A stretch of DNA of 64,000 bases, taken from positions 1-64,000 of the forward strand of contig JBGAIH010000027.1 of assembly GCA_044225675.1 (NCBI GenBank). Reading direction: 5' to 3'. Positions 8,768 through 16,724 of the stretch are shown here, piece after piece. The notes below the pieces were generated by a model. That model did no database searches. It saw nothing but the letters and a program-made list of their open reading frames with translations, and had not been told where the DNA came from. The translations under genes were made by a program, and so were the position numbers. Origin of the DNA: JACMQX01 sp044225675 (GTDB lineage: Bacteria > Pseudomonadota > Gammaproteobacteria > Burkholderiales > Burkholderiaceae_C). The stretch's first letter is position 1; the number at the start of each line of letters is the position of its first letter.

Positions 8768-9727
8768 TCAGGCGGCTGCGCCGGTACCGGATGCGGAGGC
8801 CGCCGCGTCCGCTGTGCGCACCAGCAGGTTGTCCGGGGCCAGCCGGTGCTCGGGCAGGCCGGCCACTGGCATGGGAATCGCGAGCAGGCTGCCGGCATGC
8901 GGCTCGGCCTCGAGCTGTTCGGGCGTGAGTCCGTAGCGCGCCGTCGTGACGAACAGGGTGCGCAGGTCGGGCCCGCCGAACATGCAGCTCGTGGGCCGCG
9001 ACACCGGCAGTGCGATGCTGCGGTCGAGCCGGCCGTCGGGCCAGAAGCGGTCGATGCGGCCGGCGCCGAACACCACGCACCAGATGCCGCCTTCTGCATC
9101 GACCGTCAGTCCGTCCGGCTTGGGCTCGCCGCCCGCGTAGCCGACCAGCCGGCCGTCGGGCGTGATCGTGCCGACCGACGGATCGAAGCGGAAGCGGTGG
9201 ACCTCGCGATCGAAGGATTCCGAGAAGTACATCTGTCGGCCGTCCGGGCTCCAGCCGATGCCGTTGGACAGCGCGAAGCCGCCGGCCATCACGTGCACCC
9301 GGTCAGCGTCGATCCGCCGCAGGCTGCCGATGCGCCGGGTAAGTTCGCGATCGATCGCGCCTATCCACAGCCGGCCGGCGGCGTCGACCTTGGCATCGTT
9401 GAAGCGCTCGTCGCCGAGCACAAGCTCCGGCACGTCGAGGTCGCGCACCGGTGCCCCCGGCTCCGCCGCCACCCCGAAGCGCGCCCGGAAGGCGACGAAC
9501 AGCCGGCCGTCCTGCGCCAGCGCCAGCGCCGCAGGCGGCCGCGGCTGGGGCCACACCTCGGCACGGGCCGCGCCCCAGCGCCAGCGCAGGATGCGCGGCA
9601 GCGAGCCGTCGATCCAGATCAGCGACTGGCTGCGTTCGCACCACAGCGGCCCTTCGCCGAGCACGCAGTCGGCGGCAATGACGGTGTGATCCATGACGTC
9701 CACGGAGGGCTCCATCGCGACGCTCAT
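8768..9727 (-). CDS. SMP-30/gluconolactonase-family hydrolase
   Basis: The 319-residue product is a six-bladed beta-propeller. The family metal ligands appear in order: Glu25 in LGEGPLW, Asn155 in LSNGIGWSPDG and Asp205 in KPDGLTVD, with RFNDAKVDAAGRLW at ~109-121. Members hydrolyse lactones or related esters in the cytoplasm using a divalent metal. The start overlaps the ligase stop by 4 bp (ATGA), placing it second in the operon. A lactonase step hints at a cyclic or lactone-forming substrate. The family is broad, so the exact substrate is unknown. Confidence 0.9.
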   Translation of the reverse strand: MSVAMEPSVDVMDHTVIAADCVLGEGPLWCERSQSLIWIDGSLPRILRWRWGAARAEVWPQPRPPAALALAQDGRLFVAFRARFGVAAEPGAPVRDLDVPELVLGDERFNDAKVDAAGRLWIGAIDRELTRRIGSLRRIDADRVHVMAGGFALSNGIGWSPDGRQMYFSESFDREVHRFRFDPSVGTITPDGRLVGYAGGEPKPDGLTVDAEGGIWCVVFGAGRIDRFWPDGRLDRSIALPVSRPTSCMFGGPDLRTLFVTTARYGLTPEQLEAEPHAGSLLAIPMPVAGLPEHRLAPDNLLVRTADAAASASGTGAAA

Positions 9728-11403
9728 GCCGGCGCTCCGAAGAACACCTGCGCCAGCCGGTTCTTCTGCACCTTGCCCGTGGTGGTGAGCGGCAGCGCGT
9801 CTTCGGTCGACAGGCAGATCAGCGACGGAATCTTGTACTGCGCCAGCAGGCGCCGGCAGTGGCTGCGCAGCTCCTCCTCGGTGGGCGTGCAGCCGGCGCG
9901 CGGGATGATGACCGCGCCCAGCACCTCGTCGCGCGTCGCGTCGGGCACGCCGGCGACCAGGGCGTACTCCACCGCCGGGTGGGTCATGAGAACGGCCTCG
10001 ATCTCGGCCGGCGACACGTTGATGCCGCCGGTCTTCACCAGCTCCTTGAGCCGGCCGCGGAACTGCAGATTGCCGGCCTCGTCGACACAGCCGAGGTCGC
10101 CGGTGCGGAAGTAGCCGTCCGGGTCGAAGGCGGCGGCGGTCTGCTCCGGGTCGTCGAGATAGCCCGGCGTCACCCGGCCCTTGACACGGATCTCTCCGAC
10201 TTCGCCCGGACCGAGCAGGCGCCCGGTGTCGGGGTCCACGATGCGCTGGCTCACGCCGTCGACCGGGCGGCCACTGGACCGCAGACGCAGCTCGATCGGG
10301 TCATCGCACGAGGTGGCGTGGCAGTTGCCGTAGATCTCCGTGAGGCCATAGACGTTGCAGATGCCGGGCGCGAGGCTCGCGGCACGCCGCAGCTGCTCGG
10401 GCGAGCCGAGCGTTGCGCCGGTGCGCAGGCTCGACAGGTCGCGCGAGCCGCGCTCGGGATGCTCCGCCAGCGCCTGGATCATGTTGGGCGTGCCATACAG
10501 GACGCTGCAGCGCTCGCGCTCGATCAGCGCGAGGGCCTGGCCCGCATCGAAGCTTTCCTGCAGGACGATGCAGCCGCCATGCGACAGGATCGCCGGCATC
10601 GCGTTGGAGCAGCCGAAGCCCCAGAACAGCGACACCGCCAGCCACAGGCGGTCCGCCGGGGTGAGCTTCTGCCGCTCGCCGATATGCCAGGTGTTGGCGA
10701 TCAGGTCGCCGTGCAGCAGTTGCACGCCCTTGGGCGCGCTGGTGGAGCCCGAGGTGTAGAGGATGTAGGCCAGCCCCTCGGGCCGCGCATCCTGCGGCAG
10801 CTCGCCGGCGTCTGCGGCGCCCAGGAGCGCAGCCCACGAGACCCAGTCGGCCGGCAGATCGGAGCCGACGCCGACCACGGCCTGCAGGTGCGGCAGCCGG
10901 CCGGCGGCCCGCAGGTCCTCCACATCCTGCGCATAGTCGCGCCGGATGTAGCGTGCGCTGCACACGAGCAGCCGGGCGCGCGAGTGATTGAGCGCGTAGT
11001 CGATCTCGCGCGGCGCGCACCAGGTGTTGACGGCCACCACGGTGGCGCCGAGCGCCGCCACGGCAAGCGCCACCACGATCCATTCGGCGCGGTTGCCCAT
11101 GAGCACGCCCACGCGGTCGCCCGGCCGCAGGCCCAGCAGGCGCAGACCCCGCGCCGCCCGCGCGGCCTGCGCCTGCAGCTGCGCATAGCTCAGGCGCACC
11201 TCGCCCGAGACCACGGCCTCGGCAGCGCCGTCGCGCCGGGCATGGTGGGCGATCAGACCCGGCAGGGTCAGGCTGGGCGGCACGCTCGGTGCAGGGGCGC
11301 GGGGCCGGGCGGCAGCGGCACCGGCCGTGTCACCGGCCGCGTCAGCAGGAGGGGAGCCGGCTGCCGGCGCCGCGCCCAGGGGGTTACCGGAATTGGCGTG
11401 CAT
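9724..11403 (-). CDS. AMP-forming acyl-CoA ligase
   Basis: This 559-residue class I adenylate-forming enzyme converts an organic acid to its CoA thioester using ATP. The P-loop motif YTSGSTSAPKG is at ~216. YGLTEIYGN, the hinge YFRTGDLG and the C-terminal catalytic Lys544 (TTTGKVQKNRL) are all present. An Ala/Pro-rich N-terminal extension of ~45 residues precedes the domain; a later start is possible. It is the first gene of the minus-strand operon (ligase, SMP-30, DUF35, thiolase, MaoC). It diverges from the Bug receptor gene, sharing the 157-bp region with the tandem GTTC-N8-GAAC operator. Confidence 0.92.
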   Translation of the reverse strand: MHANSGNPLGAAPAAGSPPADAAGDTAGAAAARPRAPAPSVPPSLTLPGLIAHHARRDGAAEAVVSGEVRLSYAQLQAQAARAARGLRLLGLRPGDRVGVLMGNRAEWIVVALAVAALGATVVAVNTWCAPREIDYALNHSRARLLVCSARYIRRDYAQDVEDLRAAGRLPHLQAVVGVGSDLPADWVSWAALLGAADAGELPQDARPEGLAYILYTSGSTSAPKGVQLLHGDLIANTWHIGERQKLTPADRLWLAVSLFWGFGCSNAMPAILSHGGCIVLQESFDAGQALALIERERCSVLYGTPNMIQALAEHPERGSRDLSSLRTGATLGSPEQLRRAASLAPGICNVYGLTEIYGNCHATSCDDPIELRLRSSGRPVDGVSQRIVDPDTGRLLGPGEVGEIRVKGRVTPGYLDDPEQTAAAFDPDGYFRTGDLGCVDEAGNLQFRGRLKELVKTGGINVSPAEIEAVLMTHPAVEYALVAGVPDATRDEVLGAVIIPRAGCTPTEEELRSHCRRLLAQYKIPSLICLSTEDALPLTTTGKVQKNRLAQVFFGAPA

Positions 11404-11449
11404 GGAATCGATGTCTTCCTGATTGGGGTTTGTTCTGATGAAGTTTTTT

Positions 11450-11498
11450 GTTCTTGTAAATGAACCTAGTTCACATACAAGAACAAACGCAGTATAGT
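11450..11498 (+). promoter_or_regulatory. Promoter A with tandem GTTC-N8-GAAC operator
   Basis: Box 1 (11450-11465) and box 2 (11469-11484) each have GTTC-N8-GAAC ends and are 19 bp apart centre to centre. Extended to 11448-11486 they form an inverted repeat with 18-bp arms, 2 mismatches and spacer CTA. A -35-like TTCACA (11470-11475) sits in box 2, 17 bp before the -10 TATAGT (11493-11498). The operator therefore covers about -55 to -21. It drives the Bug receptor gene and may also control the divergent ligase operon. Related promoters occur at 30505 and 31660. Confidence 0.8.
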
Positions 11499-11560
11499 CC
11501 GCTCATCCGCCGCAAGCAACGGGCGGCCCCGGAATCCGCTATATTTTTTGGAGACATCCC

Positions 11561-12571
11561 ATGCACCCACGTCCCGACCCACGCATCCACCCCCGCCCCA
11601 ACCCGCGCCGCGCCGCCCTCGCGCTGGTCACCGCTCTGGCCGCCTGCCTGGCCACGGGGCCGCTGGCGGCGCAGGACTTCCCGACGCGGGAGGTGAAGAT
11701 CGTCGTGCCCCTGGCGCCCGGCGGCGGCACCGACACCATCACGCGGCAGATCACCGAAAAGCTCGGGCGCCAGCTCGGCAAGCCGGTGATCATCGAGAAC
11801 AAGGGCGGCGCGGGCACCACCATCGGCATGGCCGCGGTGGCCCAGGCCCCGGGTGACGGCCACACGCTCGTGGTCAACGGCGACACGGTGGCGATCTTCG
11901 AGTTCATCTTCGCGAACCTGAAGTTCGACGTGTTCAAGGACCTGGTGCCGGTGGCCTATTTCGCCTCCGCGCCGATCGTGCTCGCGGCCCATCCGTCCTT
12001 TCCCGCCAACAACATGAAGGAGCTGGTGGCCCTGGCGAAGAAGTCGCCCGGGAGCATTCCCTATGCCACGCCGGGCGTGGGCACGCCGCACGACCTGGCC
12101 GGCCTGCTGCTCATGCAGAAGGCCGGCATCAAGTTCAACGAGGTGTCGTACAAGGGCAATGGCCCCGCGCTCACCGACCTGATGGCCGGGCATGTGTCGC
12201 TGGGCATGTTCACCATCTCCAACGTGCTGCCCTATGTGCAGAGCGGCAAGCTCAAGGTGCTGGCGGTGGTGGGCGACAAGCGCACGCCGGTGGCGCCGAA
12301 CCTGCCCTCCATGGGCGAGCAGGGCGTCGCGGGCGTGGACGTGAGCTCGCGCTACGTGATCCTCGCGCCGGCGGCAACGCCGCGCGCCGCGCTCATGCGG
12401 CTCAACGGCGCGATCCGCGACGTGGCCAAGGCGCCCGACACCGCACAGACCTTCCTGAACCTGGGCTACGAGCCGATGGTGACGAACCTCGAAGAGTCGG
12501 CCCAGCTGCTGCGCGCCGAGCGCGACCGCTGGAAGCCGATCCTCGCTGCGGCCAACGTGAAGCCGCAGTAA
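11561..12571 (+). CDS. Bug/TctC-family tripartite transporter substrate-binding protein
   Basis: The 336-residue periplasmic receptor has a signal peptide at ~20-37 (ALALVTALAACLATGPLAAQ). The Bug hallmarks follow: FPTREVKIVVPLAPGGGTDTI, KPVIIENKGGAGTTIG, DGHTLVVNGDT and LMAGHVSLGMF. Bug proteins bind carboxylates and either deliver them to TctAB membrane subunits or act as orphan sensors. No tctA or tctB gene lies nearby. Ribosome site GGAG is 10 nt upstream. It is the first gene after promoter A and is followed by the molybdenum hydroxylase genes, suggesting it captures that pathway's substrate or product. Confidence 0.93.
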   Translation: MHPRPDPRIHPRPNPRRAALALVTALAACLATGPLAAQDFPTREVKIVVPLAPGGGTDTITRQITEKLGRQLGKPVIIENKGGAGTTIGMAAVAQAPGDGHTLVVNGDTVAIFEFIFANLKFDVFKDLVPVAYFASAPIVLAAHPSFPANNMKELVALAKKSPGSIPYATPGVGTPHDLAGLLLMQKAGIKFNEVSYKGNGPALTDLMAGHVSLGMFTISNVLPYVQSGKLKVLAVVGDKRTPVAPNLPSMGEQGVAGVDVSSRYVILAPAATPRAALMRLNGAIRDVAKAPDTAQTFLNLGYEPMVTNLEESAQLLRAERDRWKPILAAANVKPQ

Positions 12572-12690
12572 GGCAGCCCCGCGCCTCAGGCCCACCCGGG
12601 CCTCGTGCGGCCCGACACGCGGTTGCCCGCACCGGCACCCACCGGCCCCTTCCGGTGCGTGCGGCGGCGCATCGCCGGATCGGCGTCTTC

Positions 12691-12740
12691 TTCATCGCCC
12701 TCCTTCATCGCCCTTCTTCATCGTCCCTCCTTCATCCGTC
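12691..12740 (+). repeat. Short imperfect tandem repeat (TTCATCGCCC-like, four copies)
   Basis: Four copies of a 13-14-bp unit beginning TTCATC start at 12691, 12704, 12717 and 12731 in the leader between the Bug receptor and the 2Fe-2S gene. It is too short and irregular for CRISPR. It could be polymerase slippage or a leader element; no function is evident. Confidence 0.6.
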
Positions 12741-12766
12741 ACCGTTCCACTACTGGAGATCACCTC

Positions 12767-13300
12767 ATGGTCCAACTCACCATCAATGGCCAGCCGCGCC
12801 GGATCACCGCGCCGGCCGACACGCCCCTGCTGTGGGTCCTGCGCGACGAACTGGGCCTGACCGGCACCAAGTTCGGCTGCGGCGCCGGACTGTGCGGCGC
12901 CTGCACCGTCCACCTCGACGGCCAGCCGGTGCGCTCGTGCAGCGTGCCCGTCGGCGGTCTGGCCGGCAAGAAGGTCCGCACGATCGAGGCGCTGTCGCCC
13001 GACCGCTCCCATCCGGTGCAGGCCGCGTGGATTGCCGAGCAGGTGCCGCAGTGCGGCTACTGCCAGTCGGGCATGATCATGGCGACCGTGGCGCTGCTGG
13101 AGCGCAACCCGCAGCCGACCGACGCCGACATCGACGCGGCGATCACCAACATCTGCCGCTGCGGCACCTATCACCGGGTGAAGAAGGCCATCCACCGCGC
13201 GGCTGGTCAGCGGCAGGCCCTCGCGCCCGAAGAGTCCGACGCGCCGAACGGTGCCGCCGTGCAGATGGCGCTGGCACCCGCGCAAGGAGCCCGGTCATGA
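12767..13300 (+). CDS. 2Fe-2S subunit of a molybdenum hydroxylase (IorA-like)
   Basis: The 177-residue small subunit carries two [2Fe-2S] clusters. Plant-type ferredoxin ligands are Cys38, 43, 46 and 58 (CGAGLCGAC...SC). The second cluster uses Cys96/99 (CGYC) and Cys130/132 (ICRC). Such subunits pass electrons from the molybdopterin centre of xanthine-oxidase-family enzymes. Start ATG 12767 has GGAG 10 nt upstream; an upstream in-frame start at 12605 gives an implausible extension. The stop overlaps the next gene (ATGA). No FAD subunit is present, as in isoquinoline 1-oxidoreductase-type two-subunit enzymes that donate to cytochromes. Confidence 0.92.
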   Translation: MVQLTINGQPRRITAPADTPLLWVLRDELGLTGTKFGCGAGLCGACTVHLDGQPVRSCSVPVGGLAGKKVRTIEALSPDRSHPVQAAWIAEQVPQCGYCQSGMIMATVALLERNPQPTDADIDAAITNICRCGTYHRVKKAIHRAAGQRQALAPEESDAPNGAAVQMALAPAQGARS

Positions 13301-15621
13301 AGCACGCTCCGCACGACCTCACCGGCGATGTCACGCACGCCCTCACCCACGATTGCACAGAGGGCCGCGCTCCCGGCCCGGCAGGCGCGACGCCGCCCGC
13401 CTCCACCTCCCGCCGCCAGTTCATGCGCGCCTGGGCTGCCGCAGGCGGCGGGCTGGTGCTCGGCATCGCCGTCGATGCCGACGCCGCCAGCGCACGGCCG
13501 GGCCGCGCCGGCCGCATGCCGCCGATCGAGAGCAATGTTCCGGTGCGCGCAGGCGAGACGCAGCCGCGCGGCAGCGCGTTCGGCGCCTACCTGTCGATCC
13601 GGCCCGACGGCTCGGTGCTGGTGACTTCGCCGGTGATCGAAATGGGCCAGGGCGCCCAGTCGTCGATCGCAGCCCTGCTGGCCGACGAACTCGACGCCGA
13701 CTGGAGCCGCCTGGTGGTCGAGGAGGCGCCGGTGGGCACGCCCTACCAGCGTCCCGACGTCACCAAATACCAGCTCACCTCGGGCAGCTGGAGCCTGCGG
13801 CTGTGGTACGCGCCGATGCGCAACGCCGGTGCGGCCGCCCGCGAGATGCTGGTGGCGGCAGCCGCCCGCCAGTGGGGCGTCGAGCCGGCCACCTGCAGCA
13901 CCGCCGACGGGCGCGTGCTGCACGCGGCCACGGGCCGCTCGCTCGGGTATGGGGAGCTGGCCTCGGCCGCCGCCCAGTTGCGCGTGCCCCAGAAGCCGGC
14001 GCTCAAGCCGCGCGAGCGGCTGCGGCTCGTCGGCCGGCCCGTGCCGCGCACCGACATTCCGCGCAAGGTGGATGGCAGCGGCATCTACGGCGTGGACGTG
14101 CGCGTGCCCGGCATGGCCTACGCGGTGCTGCGGCAGGCACCGGTCTATGGTGCCGAGGTCGCCTCGGTCGACAGCCGCGCGGCCCGGCGCCGGCCGGGCG
14201 TGATCGACGTGATCACCGTGCCCGGCGGCGTGGTGGTGGTGGCCGAGAGCTGGTGGCAGGCCCGCCAGGCGCTGGAGACGGTGAATGTCCGCTTCCAGTC
14301 CACCGCCTTCGATGCGGTCACGACGGACGGCCTCATGGCCGAGGAACGCGACAAGCTCGCGCAGAAGGCCGGCACCCGGTTCCGCAGCACGGGCGACATG
14401 GCCGCCGCAGCGGCCGGCGCGGCGCGCACGGTGACGGTGGACTACACCGTGCCCTTCCTGCATCACGCGCCGCTGGAGCCGATGAACTGCACGGCCAGCG
14501 TGACGCCCGGCCTGTGCGAGCTGTGGGTGCCGACGCAATGCCACACCACGGCGCTGGAAGCGGCGCGGCGCCTGACCGGCCTGCCCGAGGCCCAGGTCAA
14601 GGTCAATGCCACGCTGCTGGGCGGCGCCTTCGGCCGGCGCATCCACACCGACTTCATCGAGCCGGCCATCCTCGCCTCGCGCGCCATCGGCCGCCCGGTC
14701 AAGCTCATCTGGAGCCGCGAGGAGGACATGACCCACGGCTACCATCGCCCGGCCATGTCGGCGCGCATGACCGGCACGCTCGACGCGCAGGGACAGCTCA
14801 CGAGCCTGGGCATGCGCATCGCCGGCCCCTCGGTGCACGAGAAGTTCTGGCCCGCCTTCTTCAAGGACGGACTGGACTATGCGGCGGTGATGGCGCTCAC
14901 CACGAAGAACGCGGCCTCGGGCACGCACTACGGCGTCGCGAACCAGCATGTCGACTACGTGTACCAGCCCACCCATGTGCCGATCGGCTACTGGCGCTCG
15001 GTGGGCGCGTCGCACAACGGCTACTTCATGGAAGGCTTCATCGACGAGATGGCGCAGGCGGCCGGCGCGGACCCGGCGGCCTTCCGCCGCACGCTGCTCA
15101 AGGACAGCCCGCGCGGCCTGGCCGTGCTCGACAAGGCGGTGCAGGTGTCGGGATGGGCGCAGCGCGCCAGCCTGCCGGCCGGCCACGGCCTGGGCATTGC
15201 CTTCTTCGAGGCGGTCGACAGCGTGGTGGCGCAGGTGGCGCACGTGTCCGTCACCGGCCAGCGGCTCACGGTGCATCGCATCTGGGCCGTGATCGACTGC
15301 GGCCAGGTGATCAACCCCGACACCGTGCAGGCGCAGATGCAGGGCGGCATCCTCAACGCGCTGAGCGCGACGCTGGCCGAGCAGATCACGCTCAAGGACG
15401 GCCGGGCCGAGCAGACCAACTTCCACGACTATCCGATCCTGCGCATGGCGGGCGCGCCGCCGGTCGACGTGCACATCATCGAAAGCGGCGGGCCGCTGGG
15501 CGGCGTCGGCGAGGCGATGGTGCCGACCCTGGCCCCCGCCGTCTGCAACGCGATCTTTGCCGCCGGCGGACGGCGCATCCGCTCGCTGCCGCTCAAGGCG
15601 CACGGACTGGAGCTGGCATGA
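13297..15621 (+). CDS. Molybdopterin-binding subunit, IorB-like, Tat-exported
   Basis: The 774-residue product belongs to the xanthine dehydrogenase family. Near the N-terminus a Tat-type signal (SRRQFMRAW, Arg39-Arg40, then a hydrophobic stretch) predicts folded export with its cofactor. Motifs include VIEMGQGAQSSIAALLADEL (cofactor contact), LLGGAFGRR and the C-terminal catalytic Glu739 in GGVGEAMVP. The subfamily hydroxylates or oxidises N-heterocycles and aldehydes at the periplasmic face. It is coupled by ATGA overlaps to the 2Fe-2S gene before it and the MDR dehydrogenase after it. The substrate cannot be named; isoquinoline, nicotinate-like and aldehyde substrates are all known for relatives. 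Confidence 0.9.
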   Translation: MKHAPHDLTGDVTHALTHDCTEGRAPGPAGATPPASTSRRQFMRAWAAAGGGLVLGIAVDADAASARPGRAGRMPPIESNVPVRAGETQPRGSAFGAYLSIRPDGSVLVTSPVIEMGQGAQSSIAALLADELDADWSRLVVEEAPVGTPYQRPDVTKYQLTSGSWSLRLWYAPMRNAGAAAREMLVAAAARQWGVEPATCSTADGRVLHAATGRSLGYGELASAAAQLRVPQKPALKPRERLRLVGRPVPRTDIPRKVDGSGIYGVDVRVPGMAYAVLRQAPVYGAEVASVDSRAARRRPGVIDVITVPGGVVVVAESWWQARQALETVNVRFQSTAFDAVTTDGLMAEERDKLAQKAGTRFRSTGDMAAAAAGAARTVTVDYTVPFLHHAPLEPMNCTASVTPGLCELWVPTQCHTTALEAARRLTGLPEAQVKVNATLLGGAFGRRIHTDFIEPAILASRAIGRPVKLIWSREEDMTHGYHRPAMSARMTGTLDAQGQLTSLGMRIAGPSVHEKFWPAFFKDGLDYAAVMALTTKNAASGTHYGVANQHVDYVYQPTHVPIGYWRSVGASHNGYFMEGFIDEMAQAAGADPAAFRRTLLKDSPRGLAVLDKAVQVSGWAQRASLPAGHGLGIAFFEAVDSVVAQVAHVSVTGQRLTVHRIWAVIDCGQVINPDTVQAQMQGGILNALSATLAEQITLKDGRAEQTNFHDYPILRMAGAPPVDVHIIESGGPLGGVGEAMVPTLAPAVCNAIFAAGGRRIRSLPLKAHGLELA

Positions 15622-16715
15622 GCCGGATGCCTGTACCGACCGCAGCGCAGCGGCCCACGGACATCACGCGCAATCATGCGGCCACCGAAGAGCGGCAGGG
15701 CCAGCCCGTGATGCGGCGCGCCTGGCGCATCGACCGCTTCGGCGCGCAGCACCTGCAGTGCGTGGACGAGCCCATGCCCCCGCCGGGCCCGGGCCAGATC
15801 CTCGTGCGCGTGAGCGCGGTGTCGCTCAATCACCGCGACCTGCTGCTGCTGGACGACCGCTACGGCTGGACGCCGCCGCTGCCCTTCACACCCGGCTCGG
15901 ACATGGCCGGTGAGGTGGTGGCCACGGGTGCGGGCGTGTCGCGCTTTGCGGCGGGCGACGCGGTGCTCGGCGCCTTCTTCGCGGGCTGGATCGACGGCCC
16001 CTGGCCGACCGAGGACGCGATGCAGCTCGGCGGCCCCGGCCCCGGCATGCTCGCGACCCACGTGCTGCTGCACGAGCAATGGGCCGTGCATGCGCCGGCC
16101 TCGCTCAGCCCGCAGCAGGCCTGCACCCTGCCCTGCGCCGCGCTCACCGCGTGGTACGGCCTGGTGGAGGAATGCGGGCTGCGCGCCGGCCAGACGGTGC
16201 TGGTGCATGGCACGGGCGGCGTCGCGCTGTTCGGGCTGCAGTTCGCGCGCATGCATGGCGCGCGGGCGATCGTGGTCACCGGCTCGGCCGACAAGCGGGA
16301 CGCCGCCCTGGCGCTCGGTGCCAGCGACGTGCTGCTGCGCTCCAGCGACTGGCCGGCCGAGGTGAAGCGGCTGACCGCCGGACGCGGCGCCGATCATGTG
16401 CTGGAGATCGCGGGAGGCGCCAACCTGCAGCGCTCGCTCGATGCGCTGGCGCCCAACGGCACGGTCTCGATCATCGGGCTGCTCGAAGGCGGCTCGGCCG
16501 ACGGCCTGGCGATGCAGGCCGTGCGCACGCGCGCGACGATCCGGGGCATCCGCATCGGCCACCGCCGCGCGCTCGAGGACATGCTGCGCGCCGTCGAGCT
16601 CAACCGCATGCAGCCGGTGATCGCAGGCGAGCATGGCTTCGACGCCGTGCCGCGCGCCTTCGAGCAGTTGGAGGCCGGGCCCTTCGGCAAGGTCGTGGTG
16701 ACGTTTCCGGGTTAA
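15618..16715 (+). CDS. Zinc-independent MDR NAD(P)-dependent dehydrogenase
   Basis: The 365-residue product is a medium-chain dehydrogenase/reductase. The GroES-like half (~45-160) contains SLNHRDLLLLDDRYG in place of the zinc-ligand Cys motif, as in quinone oxidoreductase-type members. The Rossmann motif GTGGVALFGLQFARMHGA lies at ~195-215. It probably reduces or oxidises an alcohol, ketone or enone with NAD(P)H. The start overlaps the molybdopterin subunit stop (ATGA). An alternative start at the internal Met before RRAWRIDRF would remove ~30 low-complexity residues and fits the family length better. Confidence 0.85.
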   Translation: MSRMPVPTAAQRPTDITRNHAATEERQGQPVMRRAWRIDRFGAQHLQCVDEPMPPPGPGQILVRVSAVSLNHRDLLLLDDRYGWTPPLPFTPGSDMAGEVVATGAGVSRFAAGDAVLGAFFAGWIDGPWPTEDAMQLGGPGPGMLATHVLLHEQWAVHAPASLSPQQACTLPCAALTAWYGLVEECGLRAGQTVLVHGTGGVALFGLQFARMHGARAIVVTGSADKRDAALALGASDVLLRSSDWPAEVKRLTAGRGADHVLEIAGGANLQRSLDALAPNGTVSIIGLLEGGSADGLAMQAVRTRATIRGIRIGHRRALEDMLRAVELNRMQPVIAGEHGFDAVPRAFEQLEAGPFGKVVVTFPG

Positions 16716-16724
16716 GGTGTGGGG

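Noticed and set aside
12691..12740. CRISPR-like repeat
   Set aside because: Only four imperfect 13-14-bp units with no spacers.
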